NCBI RefSeq assembly: GCF_028743495.1
Contig: NZ_CP117968.1
From: Allobacillus halotolerans
Lineage (GTDB): Bacteria; Bacillota; Bacilli; Bacillales; Alkalibacillaceae
Direction: 5' to 3' (one strand)
Length of the DNA: 64,000 nucleotides
The notes below the pieces were generated by a model that ran no database searches, was not told the DNA's origin, and saw only the letters and a list, made by a program, of their open reading frames with translations. A program made the position numbers and the translations under genes. Shown here piece by piece: positions 35,192-43,449 of the stretch. Within the stretch, counting starts at the first letter, position 1. Every line of letters starts with the position of its first letter.

Positions 35192-36667
35192 ATGTCAGCA
35201 CAAGAAGTACGTGTACGTTATGCACCTAGTCCAACAGGTCATTTGCATATCGGAAATGCTCGAACAGCTTTATTTAACTATTTATACGCAAGACATACTG
35301 GCGGAAAATTCATCATCCGTATTGAAGATACCGACCAGAAGAGAAATGTCGAAGGCGGAGAGCTAAGTCAACTCAATTACTTGAAATGGCTAGGAATCGA
35401 TTGGGATGAAAGTATCGACCGAGAAGGTGAATATGGTCCATACCGCCAAATGGAACGTCTGGATATTTACCGAAAATACGTAGATGAGCTATTGGAACGC
35501 GGTCTCGCTTATAAATGCTATATGACTGAAGACGAATTAGAACAAGAAAGAGAAGAACAGCGGGCGAAGGGCCAGGTACCAATGTACTCTGGTGCGCATC
35601 GTAATCTTACACGTGAAGAACAAGAGAAGTTTGAACAAGAGGGCCGCGAGCCTAGTATTCGTTTGCGTGTTCCAAGTCAAGAAACTTATACTTTTTTCGA
35701 TATTGTAAAAGGAAAAATTACGTTTGAGTCAGCTGATTTTGGTGACTGGGTCATTTTGAAAAAAGATGGCACACCAACGTATAATTTTGCAGTTGCGGTT
35801 GATGACCATTTGATGAAAATTACGCATGTCCTTCGTGGTGAAGACCATATTTCCAATACGCCAAAACAGATGATGGTCTACCGTGCATTTGATTGGGAGA
35901 TTCCGACCTATGCGCATATGACATTGATCGTCAACGAAGAAAGAAAGAAACTTAGTAAGCGAGATGAAAGCATTATTCAATTCATTGAGCAATACGAAGA
36001 GTTAGGTTATTTGCCTGAAGCTTTGTTTAATTTCATCACATTGCTTGGTTGGTCTCCAGTAGGAGAGGAAGAAATCTTCACACGCGAAGAGTTCATTGAA
36101 ATGTTCGACCCTGAACGACTATCAACATCTCCAGCTGTTTTTGATAGCCATAAATTAAAGTGGATGAATAACCAATATATTAAATCAAGTTCATTAGACC
36201 GAGTCATTCAGTTAGCTAAACCACATTTGTTAAAAGCCGGAAAAATTGAAGAAAATGCAGATGAGGAAACTGAAAAGTGGGTCAATGAATTGATTGGCTT
36301 ATACAAGGAACAGCTTAGTTACGGTGCTGAAATTGTCGAGTTGACAGAGTTATTTTTCAAGAAAGAAGCAGAATATACAGAAGAAGCGATGGATGTTCTC
36401 AGCCAAGAACATGTTCCTGAAATGCTTGCGAACTTTAAAACACAGCTGGACGGGTTAGAAACTTTCGAAGCGGATGATATTAAAGCCGCCATCAAAGCAA
36501 CGCAAAAAGATACAGGTAACAAAGGCAAGAAGTTGTTCATGCCAATACGGGTCGCAACAACAGCCGAAACACACGGACCAGAATTGCCACAGGCGATCCA
36601 CTTACTTGGAAAAGAAACGGTCATCCATCGATTAGGGAAGTTAATTGATGAGTTAAATAATTCGTAA
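35192..36667 (+). CDS. gltX: Glutamyl-tRNA synthetase
   Basis: Class I synthetase; in Bacillus it is normally non-discriminating, also charging tRNA(Gln) with Glu for later amidation. The 491 residues have the HIGH-type HIGN at 19-22 and the KMSKS-type KLSKR at 253-257. GGAGGGAG precedes ATG 35192. A promoter for the following T-box overlaps its 3' end region. Confidence 0.96.
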   Translation: MSAQEVRVRYAPSPTGHLHIGNARTALFNYLYARHTGGKFIIRIEDTDQKRNVEGGELSQLNYLKWLGIDWDESIDREGEYGPYRQMERLDIYRKYVDELLERGLAYKCYMTEDELEQEREEQRAKGQVPMYSGAHRNLTREEQEKFEQEGREPSIRLRVPSQETYTFFDIVKGKITFESADFGDWVILKKDGTPTYNFAVAVDDHLMKITHVLRGEDHISNTPKQMMVYRAFDWEIPTYAHMTLIVNEERKKLSKRDESIIQFIEQYEELGYLPEALFNFITLLGWSPVGEEEIFTREEFIEMFDPERLSTSPAVFDSHKLKWMNNQYIKSSSLDRVIQLAKPHLLKAGKIEENADEETEKWVNELIGLYKEQLSYGAEIVELTELFFKKEAEYTEEAMDVLSQEHVPEMLANFKTQLDGLETFEADDIKAAIKATQKDTGNKGKKLFMPIRVATTAETHGPELPQAIHLLGKETVIHRLGKLIDELNNS

Positions 36668-36685
36668 CAACAATGGTTTTTTGTA

Positions 36686-36691
36686 TATAAT
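36686..36691 (+). promoter_or_regulatory. Probable -10 box for the cysE-cysS transcript
   Basis: Perfect TATAAT at 36686-36691, about 20 bases before the T-box leader; the -35 would fall in the last codons of gltX and is poor. Confidence 0.5.
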
Positions 36692-36709
36692 AACAATATA
36701 TCATTGAAT

Positions 36710-36949
36710 AAAAACGTAGATGAGGAAAAGTAGCCGATTGAAAGGACCACAGAGAGAGCTGTATAGGTGAGAGCAGCTTTCCAGACAATCGGTGAAATGC
36801 CCCTCGGAGTTCCTTTTCCGAAATACAGTAAGAAAAGGCGAGTAGCGATCGTTATCCGTTTAAGCGAGAGGTGTTCGATGCCTTTAAGCAGAGTGGAACC
36901 GCGTAAATATATACGCCTCTGTCTATTGAATGATAGACAGAGGCTTTTT
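36710..36949 (+). promoter_or_regulatory. T-box riboswitch, Cys specifier
   Basis: Stem I carries an AG-rich bulge (36721-36732) and a CCGATTG/CAATCGG helix; on its 3' side the specifier TGC (36798-36800) reads as a cysteine codon. The T-box core GAGTGGAACCGCG lies at 36891-36903. It ends in a terminator, a 12-bp stem (36915-36926 with 36933-36944) plus T run. Uncharged tRNA(Cys) should stabilise the antiterminator and turn on cysE-cysS. Confidence 0.95.
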
Positions 36950-37082
36950 GTATTCAGCGTTTTTCGGAGGCCAACCGAATTTACACTTTTGAAAACCACG
37001 ATTTATCAAGAAACGTGTCATCTACCAATAAAACGTCACTCTTGTTAAAGAAGATCGAAGCATTCAAGGGAGGAGGATGGAT

Positions 37083-37745
37083 GTGCGAAAGTTTTTTAGT
37101 CTGTTGAAAGATGATGTAAAAGTAGTCTTTGACCAGGATCCAGCGGCAAGAAATACGTTCGAAGTTGTGTTGACGTATTCTGGCGTGCATGCCGTTTGGG
37201 CACACCGATTTGCACATGGCTTTCATAAACGGAATATGAAATTTATAGCCCGTGTTATTTCACAAATCAGTCGTTTTTTCACGGGAATTGAAATTCATCC
37301 AGGAGCCAAAATTGGACGTCGCTTTTTCATCGACCATGGAATGGCGGTCGTCATCGGTGAAACGTGTGAAATTGGTGATAATGTAACGATATATCAAGGA
37401 GTAACACTTGGTGGAACAGGTAAAGAGAAAGGAAAAAGACACCCGACTCTTAAGGATAATGTGCTTGTTGCAACAGGAGCGAAAGTGTTAGGCTCCATTA
37501 CGATTGAAGAGCATTCAAAAATTGGCGCAGGGTCCGTTGTATTGAAAGATGTGCCAAAGCATTCAACCGTCGTCGGCATACCTGGACGCGTCGTTGTCCA
37601 GAATGGTGTGAAAGTGAAAAAGAATTTAGATCATCATAAAATGCCGGACCCGGTGCAAGAACATTGCAACCGTTTGGAAGGAAGAATCAAGGAATTGGAG
37701 AAAGAATTGGCGAAGCTGAAAGGAGTGTCTGTGCATGACGATTAA
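37083..37745 (+). CDS. cysE: Serine O-acetyltransferase
   Basis: Makes O-acetylserine from serine and acetyl-CoA, the first step of cysteine synthesis. The 220-residue protein has an N-terminal helical region and a left-handed beta-helix of hexapeptide repeats, with GETCEIGDNVTIYQGVTLG near nt 37359-37415. GTG 37083 sits six bases after AGGAGG at 37071-37076; ATG 37077 abuts that site and is less likely. It overlaps cysS by 11 bases. No cysK is in this window, so the sulfhydrylase must be encoded elsewhere. Confidence 0.93.
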   Translation: MRKFFSLLKDDVKVVFDQDPAARNTFEVVLTYSGVHAVWAHRFAHGFHKRNMKFIARVISQISRFFTGIEIHPGAKIGRRFFIDHGMAVVIGETCEIGDNVTIYQGVTLGGTGKEKGKRHPTLKDNVLVATGAKVLGSITIEEHSKIGAGSVVLKDVPKHSTVVGIPGRVVVQNGVKVKKNLDHHKMPDPVQEHCNRLEGRIKELEKELAKLKGVSVHDD

Positions 37746-39132
37746 ATTATACAATTCATTAACGAGACAAAAAGAGGAATTTAAACCGATTGAAGAAGGT
37801 AAAGTAAAAATGTATGTGTGTGGGCCGACTGTTTATAACTATATTCATATCGGGAATGCGCGTCCAGCTATCGTCTTTGATACAGTTCGCCGTTTCTTGG
37901 AGTATGTCGGCTATGATGTAGAGTACGTATTAAACTTTACGGATGTCGACGATAAATTAATCAAGGCGGCTAATGAATTAGGCGAGGAAGTTCCAGACAT
38001 TGCTGAGCGTTTTATTAAAGCCTATAAAGAGGATGTTTCCAAGCTTCATGTGCAAGAAGCTGTTCATCATCCGCGGGTTACAGAATCCATGGAAGACATC
38101 ATCGCTTTCATCGAAGGGTTGATTGAAAAAGACTATGCTTATGAAGTGGATGGAGACGTCTATTATCGTACGAGAAAATTTGAAAATTACGGAAAGCTAT
38201 CTCATCAATCCATAGACGAACTTCGTTCAGGAGCGAGAATACAAGTTGGAGAGAAAAAAGACGATCCTCTTGATTTTGCTTTATGGAAAAACGCGAAAGA
38301 TGGAGAAATCTCTTGGGAAAGTCCTTGGGGAGAAGGAAGACCAGGGTGGCATATCGAATGTTCAGCTATGGCGAAAAAATATTTAGGCGAAACGATCGAT
38401 ATCCATGCGGGTGGTCAAGACCTTACTTTTCCACACCATGAAAATGAAATCGCCCAGTCTGAAGCGAATAATGACAAGACGTTCGCAAACTATTGGATTC
38501 ACAACGGTTATATTCAAATCGAAAATGAAAAAATGTCCAAATCGCTAGGTAATTTCATTTTAGTGAAAGACATCGTTGAACAGTTCGACCCGAACATTAT
38601 CCGTTTTTTCATGCTAAGTGTCCATTATCGAAACCCAATTAATTTTAGCCAAACCGTGATTGAAAAAACACAAAATAGTTTTGATCGCATCCAAACAGCT
38701 TATCAAAACCTGTTGTATAGAAAAGAAACGAGCGTGGACTTAACGGATAATCAAGCGCAGTGGATGGATTCTATTGACGCACACCGGTCAAAGTTCATTC
38801 AAGAGATGAATGATGACTTCAATACAGCCAATGCCATTTCGGTTCTTTTTGAATTGGCGAAAGACGCAAATCGTTATTTGGAAAATAAACAGACAGATAC
38901 AACAGTCATTGATGTCTTTATAGAGTTGTTTGAAGAAATTACGGGAGTACTCGGGTTGAAATTGGAAACAGAAGAGCTGCTTGACGAGGAGATTGAACAA
39001 TTGATCGAAGAACGTGTTCAAGCAAGAAAAGACCGGAACTTCAGTCGCGCAGATGAGATTCGCGATCTTTTGGATGAAAAAGGCATTATATTAGAGGATA
39101 CGCCACAAGGCACTCGATGGAAGCGGAAGTGA
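37735..39132 (+). CDS. cysS: Cysteinyl-tRNA synthetase
   Basis: Class I synthetase, 465 residues. Shows CGPTVYNYIHIGNARP (zinc Cys and HIGH-type motif, residues about 29-44), a CSAMAKKYLG zinc-ligand segment and KMSKS at 266-270. Pairing with cysE under one Cys T-box couples cysteine supply to its charging. Confidence 0.97.
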   Translation: MTIKLYNSLTRQKEEFKPIEEGKVKMYVCGPTVYNYIHIGNARPAIVFDTVRRFLEYVGYDVEYVLNFTDVDDKLIKAANELGEEVPDIAERFIKAYKEDVSKLHVQEAVHHPRVTESMEDIIAFIEGLIEKDYAYEVDGDVYYRTRKFENYGKLSHQSIDELRSGARIQVGEKKDDPLDFALWKNAKDGEISWESPWGEGRPGWHIECSAMAKKYLGETIDIHAGGQDLTFPHHENEIAQSEANNDKTFANYWIHNGYIQIENEKMSKSLGNFILVKDIVEQFDPNIIRFFMLSVHYRNPINFSQTVIEKTQNSFDRIQTAYQNLLYRKETSVDLTDNQAQWMDSIDAHRSKFIQEMNDDFNTANAISVLFELAKDANRYLENKQTDTTVIDVFIELFEEITGVLGLKLETEELLDEEIEQLIEERVQARKDRNFSRADEIRDLLDEKGIILEDTPQGTRWKRK

Positions 39133-39136
39133 ATGT

Positions 39137-39529
39137 ATGACTGAACCATTTCAAATGAAAAGCTTGGCACTTGCCTACATGGGCGATGCCATCTATGAAG
39201 TTTACATCCGAGCTTATTTAATTGAAAAAGGAGAGGTGAAGCCACAAAAGCTTCACCAATCCGCCATTTCATTTGTTGCAGCAACAGCACAAGCATCTAC
39301 GGTGAAAAGCTGGCTCGATGATGGGTTTTTAACGGAGACAGAAGAAGCCATCGTGCGTAGAGGAAGAAATGCAAAGTCGAACAAACCGAAAAGCACAGAC
39401 GTACAGACGTATCGGCTTAGCACCGCTTTTGAAGCGTTACTGGGCTATTTATATTTAAATCAGGAGACAGATCGACTGGAACAATTGATTTCCATGGCGA
39501 TTATGGACGCTGAAGAAAGGAGATCGTAA
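39137..39529 (+). CDS. mrnC: Mini-ribonuclease III
   Basis: Dimeric RNase III-like enzyme without a dsRNA-binding domain that trims 23S precursor ends. The 130 residues hold the catalytic segment LAYMGDAIYEVYIR (residues about 11-24), lacking any other domain, as expected. The long 23S processing stems in this window are its substrate type. It starts four bases after cysS. Confidence 0.94.
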   Translation: MTEPFQMKSLALAYMGDAIYEVYIRAYLIEKGEVKPQKLHQSAISFVAATAQASTVKSWLDDGFLTETEEAIVRRGRNAKSNKPKSTDVQTYRLSTAFEALLGYLYLNQETDRLEQLISMAIMDAEERRS

Positions 39530-39530
39530 A

Positions 39531-40271
39531 GTGAGTGAAGAGTGGATCGTTGGAAGAAATGCTGTATTAGAAACGTTGAAATCTGGACGGGCGATTAACA
39601 AAGTATTAATTCTTGAGTCTATGAAGCCCGCTGCCCAAGGTGAACTCATTCAGGCAGCGAAGAAAGCGAACATTCATGTACAAAAAGTACCGAGAAATAA
39701 ACTTGACCAATTGGGTGATCATCATCAAGGGGTCGCTGCTTCTGTTGCTGCGTATGATTATCTAGAACTTGAAGATTTACTCAATATTCCGGCGAAAAAA
39801 AACGAGACTCCCTTTTTTGTCCTGCTGGATGAGTTGGAAGATCCACATAATTTAGGTTCGATTATGCGGACAGCTGATGCGATTGGTGTACATGGGATCA
39901 TCATTCCGAAGAGACGCTCCGTGCAACTGACGCAAACCGTTGCGAAAGCTTCTACCGGAGCGATTGAATACGTCCCTGTTGCACGAGTAACAAACATGGC
40001 TCAAACGATTGAGCGGCTGAAAGAAGAGAATATTTGGATCATTGGAACAGACGCTTCAGCTTCCGAGGACTATCGGCAAGGAGCATATGACATGCCGCTA
40101 GGTCTTGTGATTGGCAGTGAAGGAAAAGGAATTAGCCGGTTGGCAGCCAAAAAATGCGATTGGCACATTCGTCTGCCGATGGTTGGTCATGTGACATCAT
40201 TGAATGCATCTGTTTCGGCAAGTTTGCTCATGTATGAAGTATACCGAAAACGGAATCCGTTGGGTGGTTGA
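39531..40271 (+). CDS. rlmB: 23S rRNA (guanosine-2'-O)-methyltransferase RlmB / TrmH family
   Basis: SPOUT-class 2'-O-methyltransferase. The 246 residues have an N-terminal substrate-binding domain and the SPOUT motifs: LLDELEDPHNLGSIMRTADA (nt 39822-39881), LVIGSEGKGIS (near nt 40104) and LNASVSASLL near the C-terminus. GTG start one base after mrnC, preceded by AGGAGA. Confidence 0.93.
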   Translation: MSEEWIVGRNAVLETLKSGRAINKVLILESMKPAAQGELIQAAKKANIHVQKVPRNKLDQLGDHHQGVAASVAAYDYLELEDLLNIPAKKNETPFFVLLDELEDPHNLGSIMRTADAIGVHGIIIPKRRSVQLTQTVAKASTGAIEYVPVARVTNMAQTIERLKEENIWIIGTDASASEDYRQGAYDMPLGLVIGSEGKGISRLAAKKCDWHIRLPMVGHVTSLNASVSASLLMYEVYRKRNPLGG

Positions 40272-40274
40272 TTC

Positions 40275-40784
40275 ATGATTGTTCTCATTGTCGACGGTTA
40301 CAACATGATTGGTGATTGGCCTGTATTAAAAGAATTGAAAGAAAAGAGCTTGGAAGAAGCACGGGCGAAGTTAGTTGAGTTAATGGCAGAATATCAAGCT
40401 TATATGGGTTATCGAATTATTGTCGTATTCGACGCTTATAATGTTCATGGGCCAGAAAGTCGGGAAACGTTCAAAAAAATTCAACTGGTTTACACGAAAG
40501 AAAATGAAACGGCCGACGAAAGAATTGAAAAACTGATTAAAGAAGTGAAGAACGTCAAAACGAAAGTGTATGTTGCAACATCTGATTTTCAAGAACAGTG
40601 GACTGTTTTTTCACAGGGAGCACTGCGCAAGTCTGCTCGAGAGTTGTTTTTAGAAATTCAACGAATGAAAAAAGATATCCAAATCGATCTGAAAAATAAT
40701 CAAAAATTAGCACCGAAACACAAAATTTCATTTGACCAGGACATTCGATCGAAACTTGAAAAAATGCGGAGAGGAAGAAAATAA
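40275..40784 (+). CDS. yacP: NYN-domain ribonuclease YacP (Rae1)
   Basis: PIN-like NYN endonuclease; B. subtilis Rae1 cleaves mRNA in the ribosomal A site. The 169 residues have LIVDGYNMIGDW at the N-terminus, the central VVFDAYNVHG, and KENETADERIEKL followed by VYVATSDFQEQW, which supply the acidic active site. Starts three bases after rlmB without a strong ribosome binding site, so it is probably coupled. Last gene of the cysE group. Confidence 0.93.
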   Translation: MIVLIVDGYNMIGDWPVLKELKEKSLEEARAKLVELMAEYQAYMGYRIIVVFDAYNVHGPESRETFKKIQLVYTKENETADERIEKLIKEVKNVKTKVYVATSDFQEQWTVFSQGALRKSARELFLEIQRMKKDIQIDLKNNQKLAPKHKISFDQDIRSKLEKMRRGRK

Positions 40785-40796
40785 TTCAAACAATAG

Positions 40797-40826
40797 TTGA
40801 CTGAAAATTCACAAATCCTGTATAAT
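40797..40826 (+). promoter_or_regulatory. Sigma-A promoter for sigH
   Basis: TTGACT at 40797-40802, 18-bp spacer, perfect TATAAT at 40821-40826, 43 bases before the sigH start. Confidence 0.75.
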
Positions 40827-40869
40827 AATGTTGTATTCTTATATCTGTTATCATTCAGGAGGAGCTAAC

Positions 40870-41520
40870 GTGATCACTAAGGCAGAAATGAAAATGAAAC
40901 AGGACATGATGGAGTCGGAAGATGAACGTCTCGTAGAACAAGTTCAGCAGGGGGATGGACAAGCCTTGAATCAACTGATTCTGAAATACAAAGGTTTTGT
41001 CCGCGGAAAAGCACGTACATATTTTTTGATTGGCGCAGATCGGGAAGACATCATTCAAGAAGGGATGATCGGTTTATATAAAGCGATCCGTGATTACCGA
41101 CCGGACAAGCTTTCATCTTTCAAGATGTTTGCGGAGCTTTGTGTAACACGCCAGATTATTACGGCAATCAAAACGGCCACCCGACAAAAACATATTCCTC
41201 TGAACTCCTATGTCTCGTTAGACAAACCTATTTATGATGAAGAATCTGACCGTACATTGATAGATATCATTGCGGAAGATGAATTAGGCGATCCGGAGAA
41301 GCTACTGATCAACCGTGAAAAAAATGGTGATATGGAAATCAAAATGCGTGAAGTATTAAGTGAGCTGGAACAGGAAGTTCTCAATCTTTATCTAGATGGG
41401 TGTTCTTATCAAGAGATTTCCCTAAAACTGAACCGTCACGTAAAATCGATCGACAATGCTCTCCAGAGGGTGAAAAGAAAGTTAGAACGTTACTTGCAAG
41501 TGAGCGAGATCACGCTCTAA
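40870..41520 (+). CDS. sigH: RNA polymerase sigma-H factor
   Basis: Sigma factor for the transition to stationary phase and the start of sporulation (transcribes spo0A, spo0F, spoIIA in B. subtilis). The 216 residues show region 2 (DIIQEGMIGLYKAIRDYRPDK, split by conserved Gly) and region 4 with a helix-turn-helix CSYQEISLKLNRHVKSIDN. Start GTG 40870 follows AGGAGGAG at 40858-40864; the frame upstream to 40828 overlaps the promoter and is not coding. Confidence 0.95.
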   Translation: MITKAEMKMKQDMMESEDERLVEQVQQGDGQALNQLILKYKGFVRGKARTYFLIGADREDIIQEGMIGLYKAIRDYRPDKLSSFKMFAELCVTRQIITAIKTATRQKHIPLNSYVSLDKPIYDEESDRTLIDIIAEDELGDPEKLLINREKNGDMEIKMREVLSELEQEVLNLYLDGCSYQEISLKLNRHVKSIDNALQRVKRKLERYLQVSEITL

Positions 41521-41527
41521 ACAATAT

Positions 41528-41556
41528 TTGACACGCCCTTACCCACGTGGTAAGTT
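41528..41556 (+). promoter_or_regulatory. Probable promoter for rpmG-secE
   Basis: Perfect TTGACA at 41528-41533, 17-bp spacer, TAAGTT at 41551-41556. The spacer contains a near-palindrome centred on CCACGTGG. Confidence 0.5.
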
Positions 41557-41592
41557 TATTGGGTATGAATGAAATCGGATTGAGGTTAATTT

Positions 41593-41739
41593 ATGAGGAA
41601 AAAAGCTGTACTGGCATGTTCGGTTTGCCAGTCGCGTAATTATACAACGGACAAAAAAACTAGTTCTAGTGAGCGGATTGAAATAAAAAAGTTTTGTAAA
41701 ACGTGTGGGAGTCATACGTTGCATCGAGAGACGAAATAG
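41593..41739 (+). CDS. rpmG: 50S ribosomal protein L33
   Basis: A 48-residue zinc-type L33 of the large subunit E-site region. Both Cys pairs, Cys9/Cys12 and Cys36/Cys39, are present, so this is the C+ form. ATG 41593 is preceded by TGAGGT. It lies between sigH and secE as in B. subtilis. Confidence 0.93.
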   Translation: MRKKAVLACSVCQSRNYTTDKKTSSSERIEIKKFCKTCGSHTLHRETK

Positions 41740-41765
41740 TGTGCAGCAAGGTAAGGGGGATGTAA

Positions 41766-41933
41766 ATGGTCAAGTTCTTGAAAGATGTCAATCGAGAAAT
41801 GCGGAAAGTATCGTGGCCTAAAGGAAATGAGTTGACCCGATATACCATTATTGTATTGGTGACTGTTATTTTCTTTGGTGTCTTTTTCACTGTGACTGAT
41901 TTAGTTTTATCTCAAATTTTAGAGCTCTTCTAA
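41766..41933 (+). CDS. secE: Preprotein translocase subunit SecE
   Basis: Essential subunit that clamps SecY. The 55 residues have the amphipathic KFLKDVNREMRKVSWP segment with conserved Trp-Pro, then one transmembrane helix (about 26-48), the single-span form of Gram-positive bacteria. AGGGGGA precedes ATG 41766. Confidence 0.94.
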   Translation: MVKFLKDVNREMRKVSWPKGNELTRYTIIVLVTVIFFGVFFTVTDLVLSQILELF

Positions 41934-41959
41934 TTCAATGGTTTAACGATAGAATGTTG

Positions 41960-41968
41960 TGCTATAAT
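41960..41968 (+). promoter_or_regulatory. Extended -10 element between secE and nusG
   Basis: TGC-TATAAT at 41960-41968; -35 weak. A terminator starts only 13 bases downstream. Confidence 0.4.
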
Positions 41969-41980
41969 AGTTAGTGAAAT

Positions 41981-42003
41981 AAAACCCGCTTGCCGGGTTT
42001 TTT
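41981..42003 (+). terminator. Terminator after secE
   Basis: 8-bp stem AAAACCCG (41981-41988) with 41994-42001, 5-base loop, T-rich tail. Separates secE from nusG, though readthrough is likely. Confidence 0.75.
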
Positions 42004-42195
42004 ATTATACATTTTTTTACATGATAACGTATAATTCAAACAACAAGTAAACAACGAGAAGAGAGTTCGGGCTGCTGTAAAATGAGAAAACAGAAGCTTC
42101 TTGAATCTCTTTGATTTTTTATGTGGCAATAGATTGCGATAATTGACAATCGATCGGGTTAACGAATAGGAGGGAAAGGCGCAAAGCCTATCATT

Positions 42196-42729
42196 ATGGA
42201 GAAAAATTGGTATGTGGTTCATACGTATTCTGGCTATGAAAACAAAGTAAAATTAAATTTGGAAAAACGAATCGAATCTATGGGTATGGAAGATAAGATT
42301 TTCCGAGTGATCGTTCCAGAAGAGGAAGAAACAGAAGTCAAAAATGGCAAAAGAAAGACATCTTTAAAGAAGGTGTTTCCTGGGTACGTTTTGACAGAAA
42401 TGATTATGACGGATGATTCATGGTTTGTCGTCAGAAATACACCTGGCGTTACAGGATTCGTCGGTTCAACAGGTGCCGGACAAAAGCCGACACCATTATT
42501 GCCGGAAGAATCCGAGCGAATCTTAAAGCGTATGGGTGTCAAAGAGCAAGTGCCTGAAATTGATTTTGAACTGAAAGAGACAGTGCGAGTGACAGAAGGT
42601 CCATTCGCGAATTTCACTGGTACAATCGAGAATATTGATACAGATAAACTGAAGGTTAAAGTGCATGTCAACATGTTCGGCAGAGAAACACCTGTCGAAT
42701 TAGACTTTAATCAGATTGAAAAAATATAA
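42196..42729 (+). CDS. nusG: Transcription elongation and antitermination factor NusG
   Basis: Binds RNA polymerase and, in Bacillus, stimulates sequence-specific pausing. The 177 residues have the NGN domain (starting NWYVVHTYSGYE, with FPGYVLTEM) and the C-terminal KOW domain (GPFANFTGTIENID). ATG 42196 matches the family N-terminus, but AGGAGG at 42168-42173 is 22 bases away with a small hairpin (42177-42180 with 42186-42189) between. Confidence 0.96.
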   Translation: MEKNWYVVHTYSGYENKVKLNLEKRIESMGMEDKIFRVIVPEEEETEVKNGKRKTSLKKVFPGYVLTEMIMTDDSWFVVRNTPGVTGFVGSTGAGQKPTPLLPEESERILKRMGVKEQVPEIDFELKETVRVTEGPFANFTGTIENIDTDKLKVKVHVNMFGRETPVELDFNQIEKI

Positions 42730-42808
42730 CAAACTTCTTGCATTCATAGTCGAAAAATGCTAAGATTTTTATGTTTCTCATGGCCTTATGGGCTAATGAT
42801 AAAAATGA

Positions 42809-42835
42809 GTGGGAGGGGCAAGCCCCAATTACCAC
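42809..42835 (+). promoter_or_regulatory. Candidate L1-binding mRNA site before rplK
   Basis: GTGGGAGGGG ... CCCC ... AATTACCAC forms a stem (GTGG with CCAC, GGGG with CCCC) with an internal asymmetric loop, the pattern of L1 mRNA sites that mimic its 23S target. A similar element precedes rplA. Confidence 0.55.
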
Positions 42836-42862
42836 ATCACGGACTTTAAGGAGGTGTGTCTC

Positions 42863-43288
42863 GTGGCTAAAAAAGTAGTTAACGTTATTAAACTTCAAAT
42901 TCCAGCAGGTAAAGCAAACCCTGCACCGCCAGTCGGTCCTGCATTGGGTCAAGCTGGTATCAATATCATGGGATTCTGTAAGGAATTTAACGCACAAACA
43001 CAAGATGAAGCTGGCATGATTATTCCGGTTGAAATTTCTGTTTTTGAAGATCGTTCATTTACTTTCATAACAAAAACTCCACCGGCTGCTGTGCTTCTTA
43101 AGAAAGCGGCAGGAATTGAATCCGGTTCTGGTGAACCAAACCGTAATAAGGTCGCAACAGTTAAACGCGATCAAGTACGCGAAATTGCTGAAACAAAAAT
43201 GCAGGATTTAAACGCTGCTGATGTGGATGCTGCTGTACGTATGGTAGAAGGTACTGCCCGCAGCATGGGTGTTACGATTGAAGACTAA
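42863..43288 (+). CDS. rplK: 50S ribosomal protein L11
   Basis: L11 of the GTPase-associated centre, 141 residues, needed for stringent-response activation by RelA. The N-terminus KLQIPAGKANPAPPVGPALGQ is characteristic (shown in part). GTG 42863 lies six bases after AAGGAGGTG; the frame upstream to 42809 overlaps the leader and is not coding. Confidence 0.96.
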   Translation: MAKKVVNVIKLQIPAGKANPAPPVGPALGQAGINIMGFCKEFNAQTQDEAGMIIPVEISVFEDRSFTFITKTPPAAVLLKKAAGIESGSGEPNRNKVATVKRDQVREIAETKMQDLNAADVDAAVRMVEGTARSMGVTIED

Positions 43289-43301
43289 TGTCAATGCTAT
43301 G

Positions 43302-43333
43302 AAAGGTTGCGGATGAATACTTTCGCAACCTTT
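43302..43333 (+). other. Hairpin in the rplK-rplA spacer
   Basis: Perfect 10-bp stem AAAGGTTGCG (43302-43311) with 43324-43333 but no T run. A second stem (about 43379-43402) follows. They could slow readthrough or shape the L1 control site. Confidence 0.55.
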
Positions 43334-43405
43334 ATTACAGGTTAACAAAAGTCCAGTAGAGACGACTGTCTTTACCCGAAGACTTACGTTGGTAAGTTTT
43401 CGAAA

Positions 43406-43431
43406 GTGGGAGGTTTAACCGTTAAAACCAC
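43406..43431 (+). promoter_or_regulatory. Candidate L1-binding mRNA site before rplA
   Basis: GTGGGAGGTTTAACC ... AAAACCAC, same layout as the element at 42809-42835. A copy in front of each gene would let L1 repress both cistrons. Confidence 0.5.
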
Positions 43432-43449
43432 AAAGAGGAGGAAAATATA

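Noticed and set aside
36319..36999. Long minus-strand frame of 226 codons opposite gltX and the T-box
   Set aside because: It covers the end of gltX, the T-box and its terminator, all well supported on the + strand.
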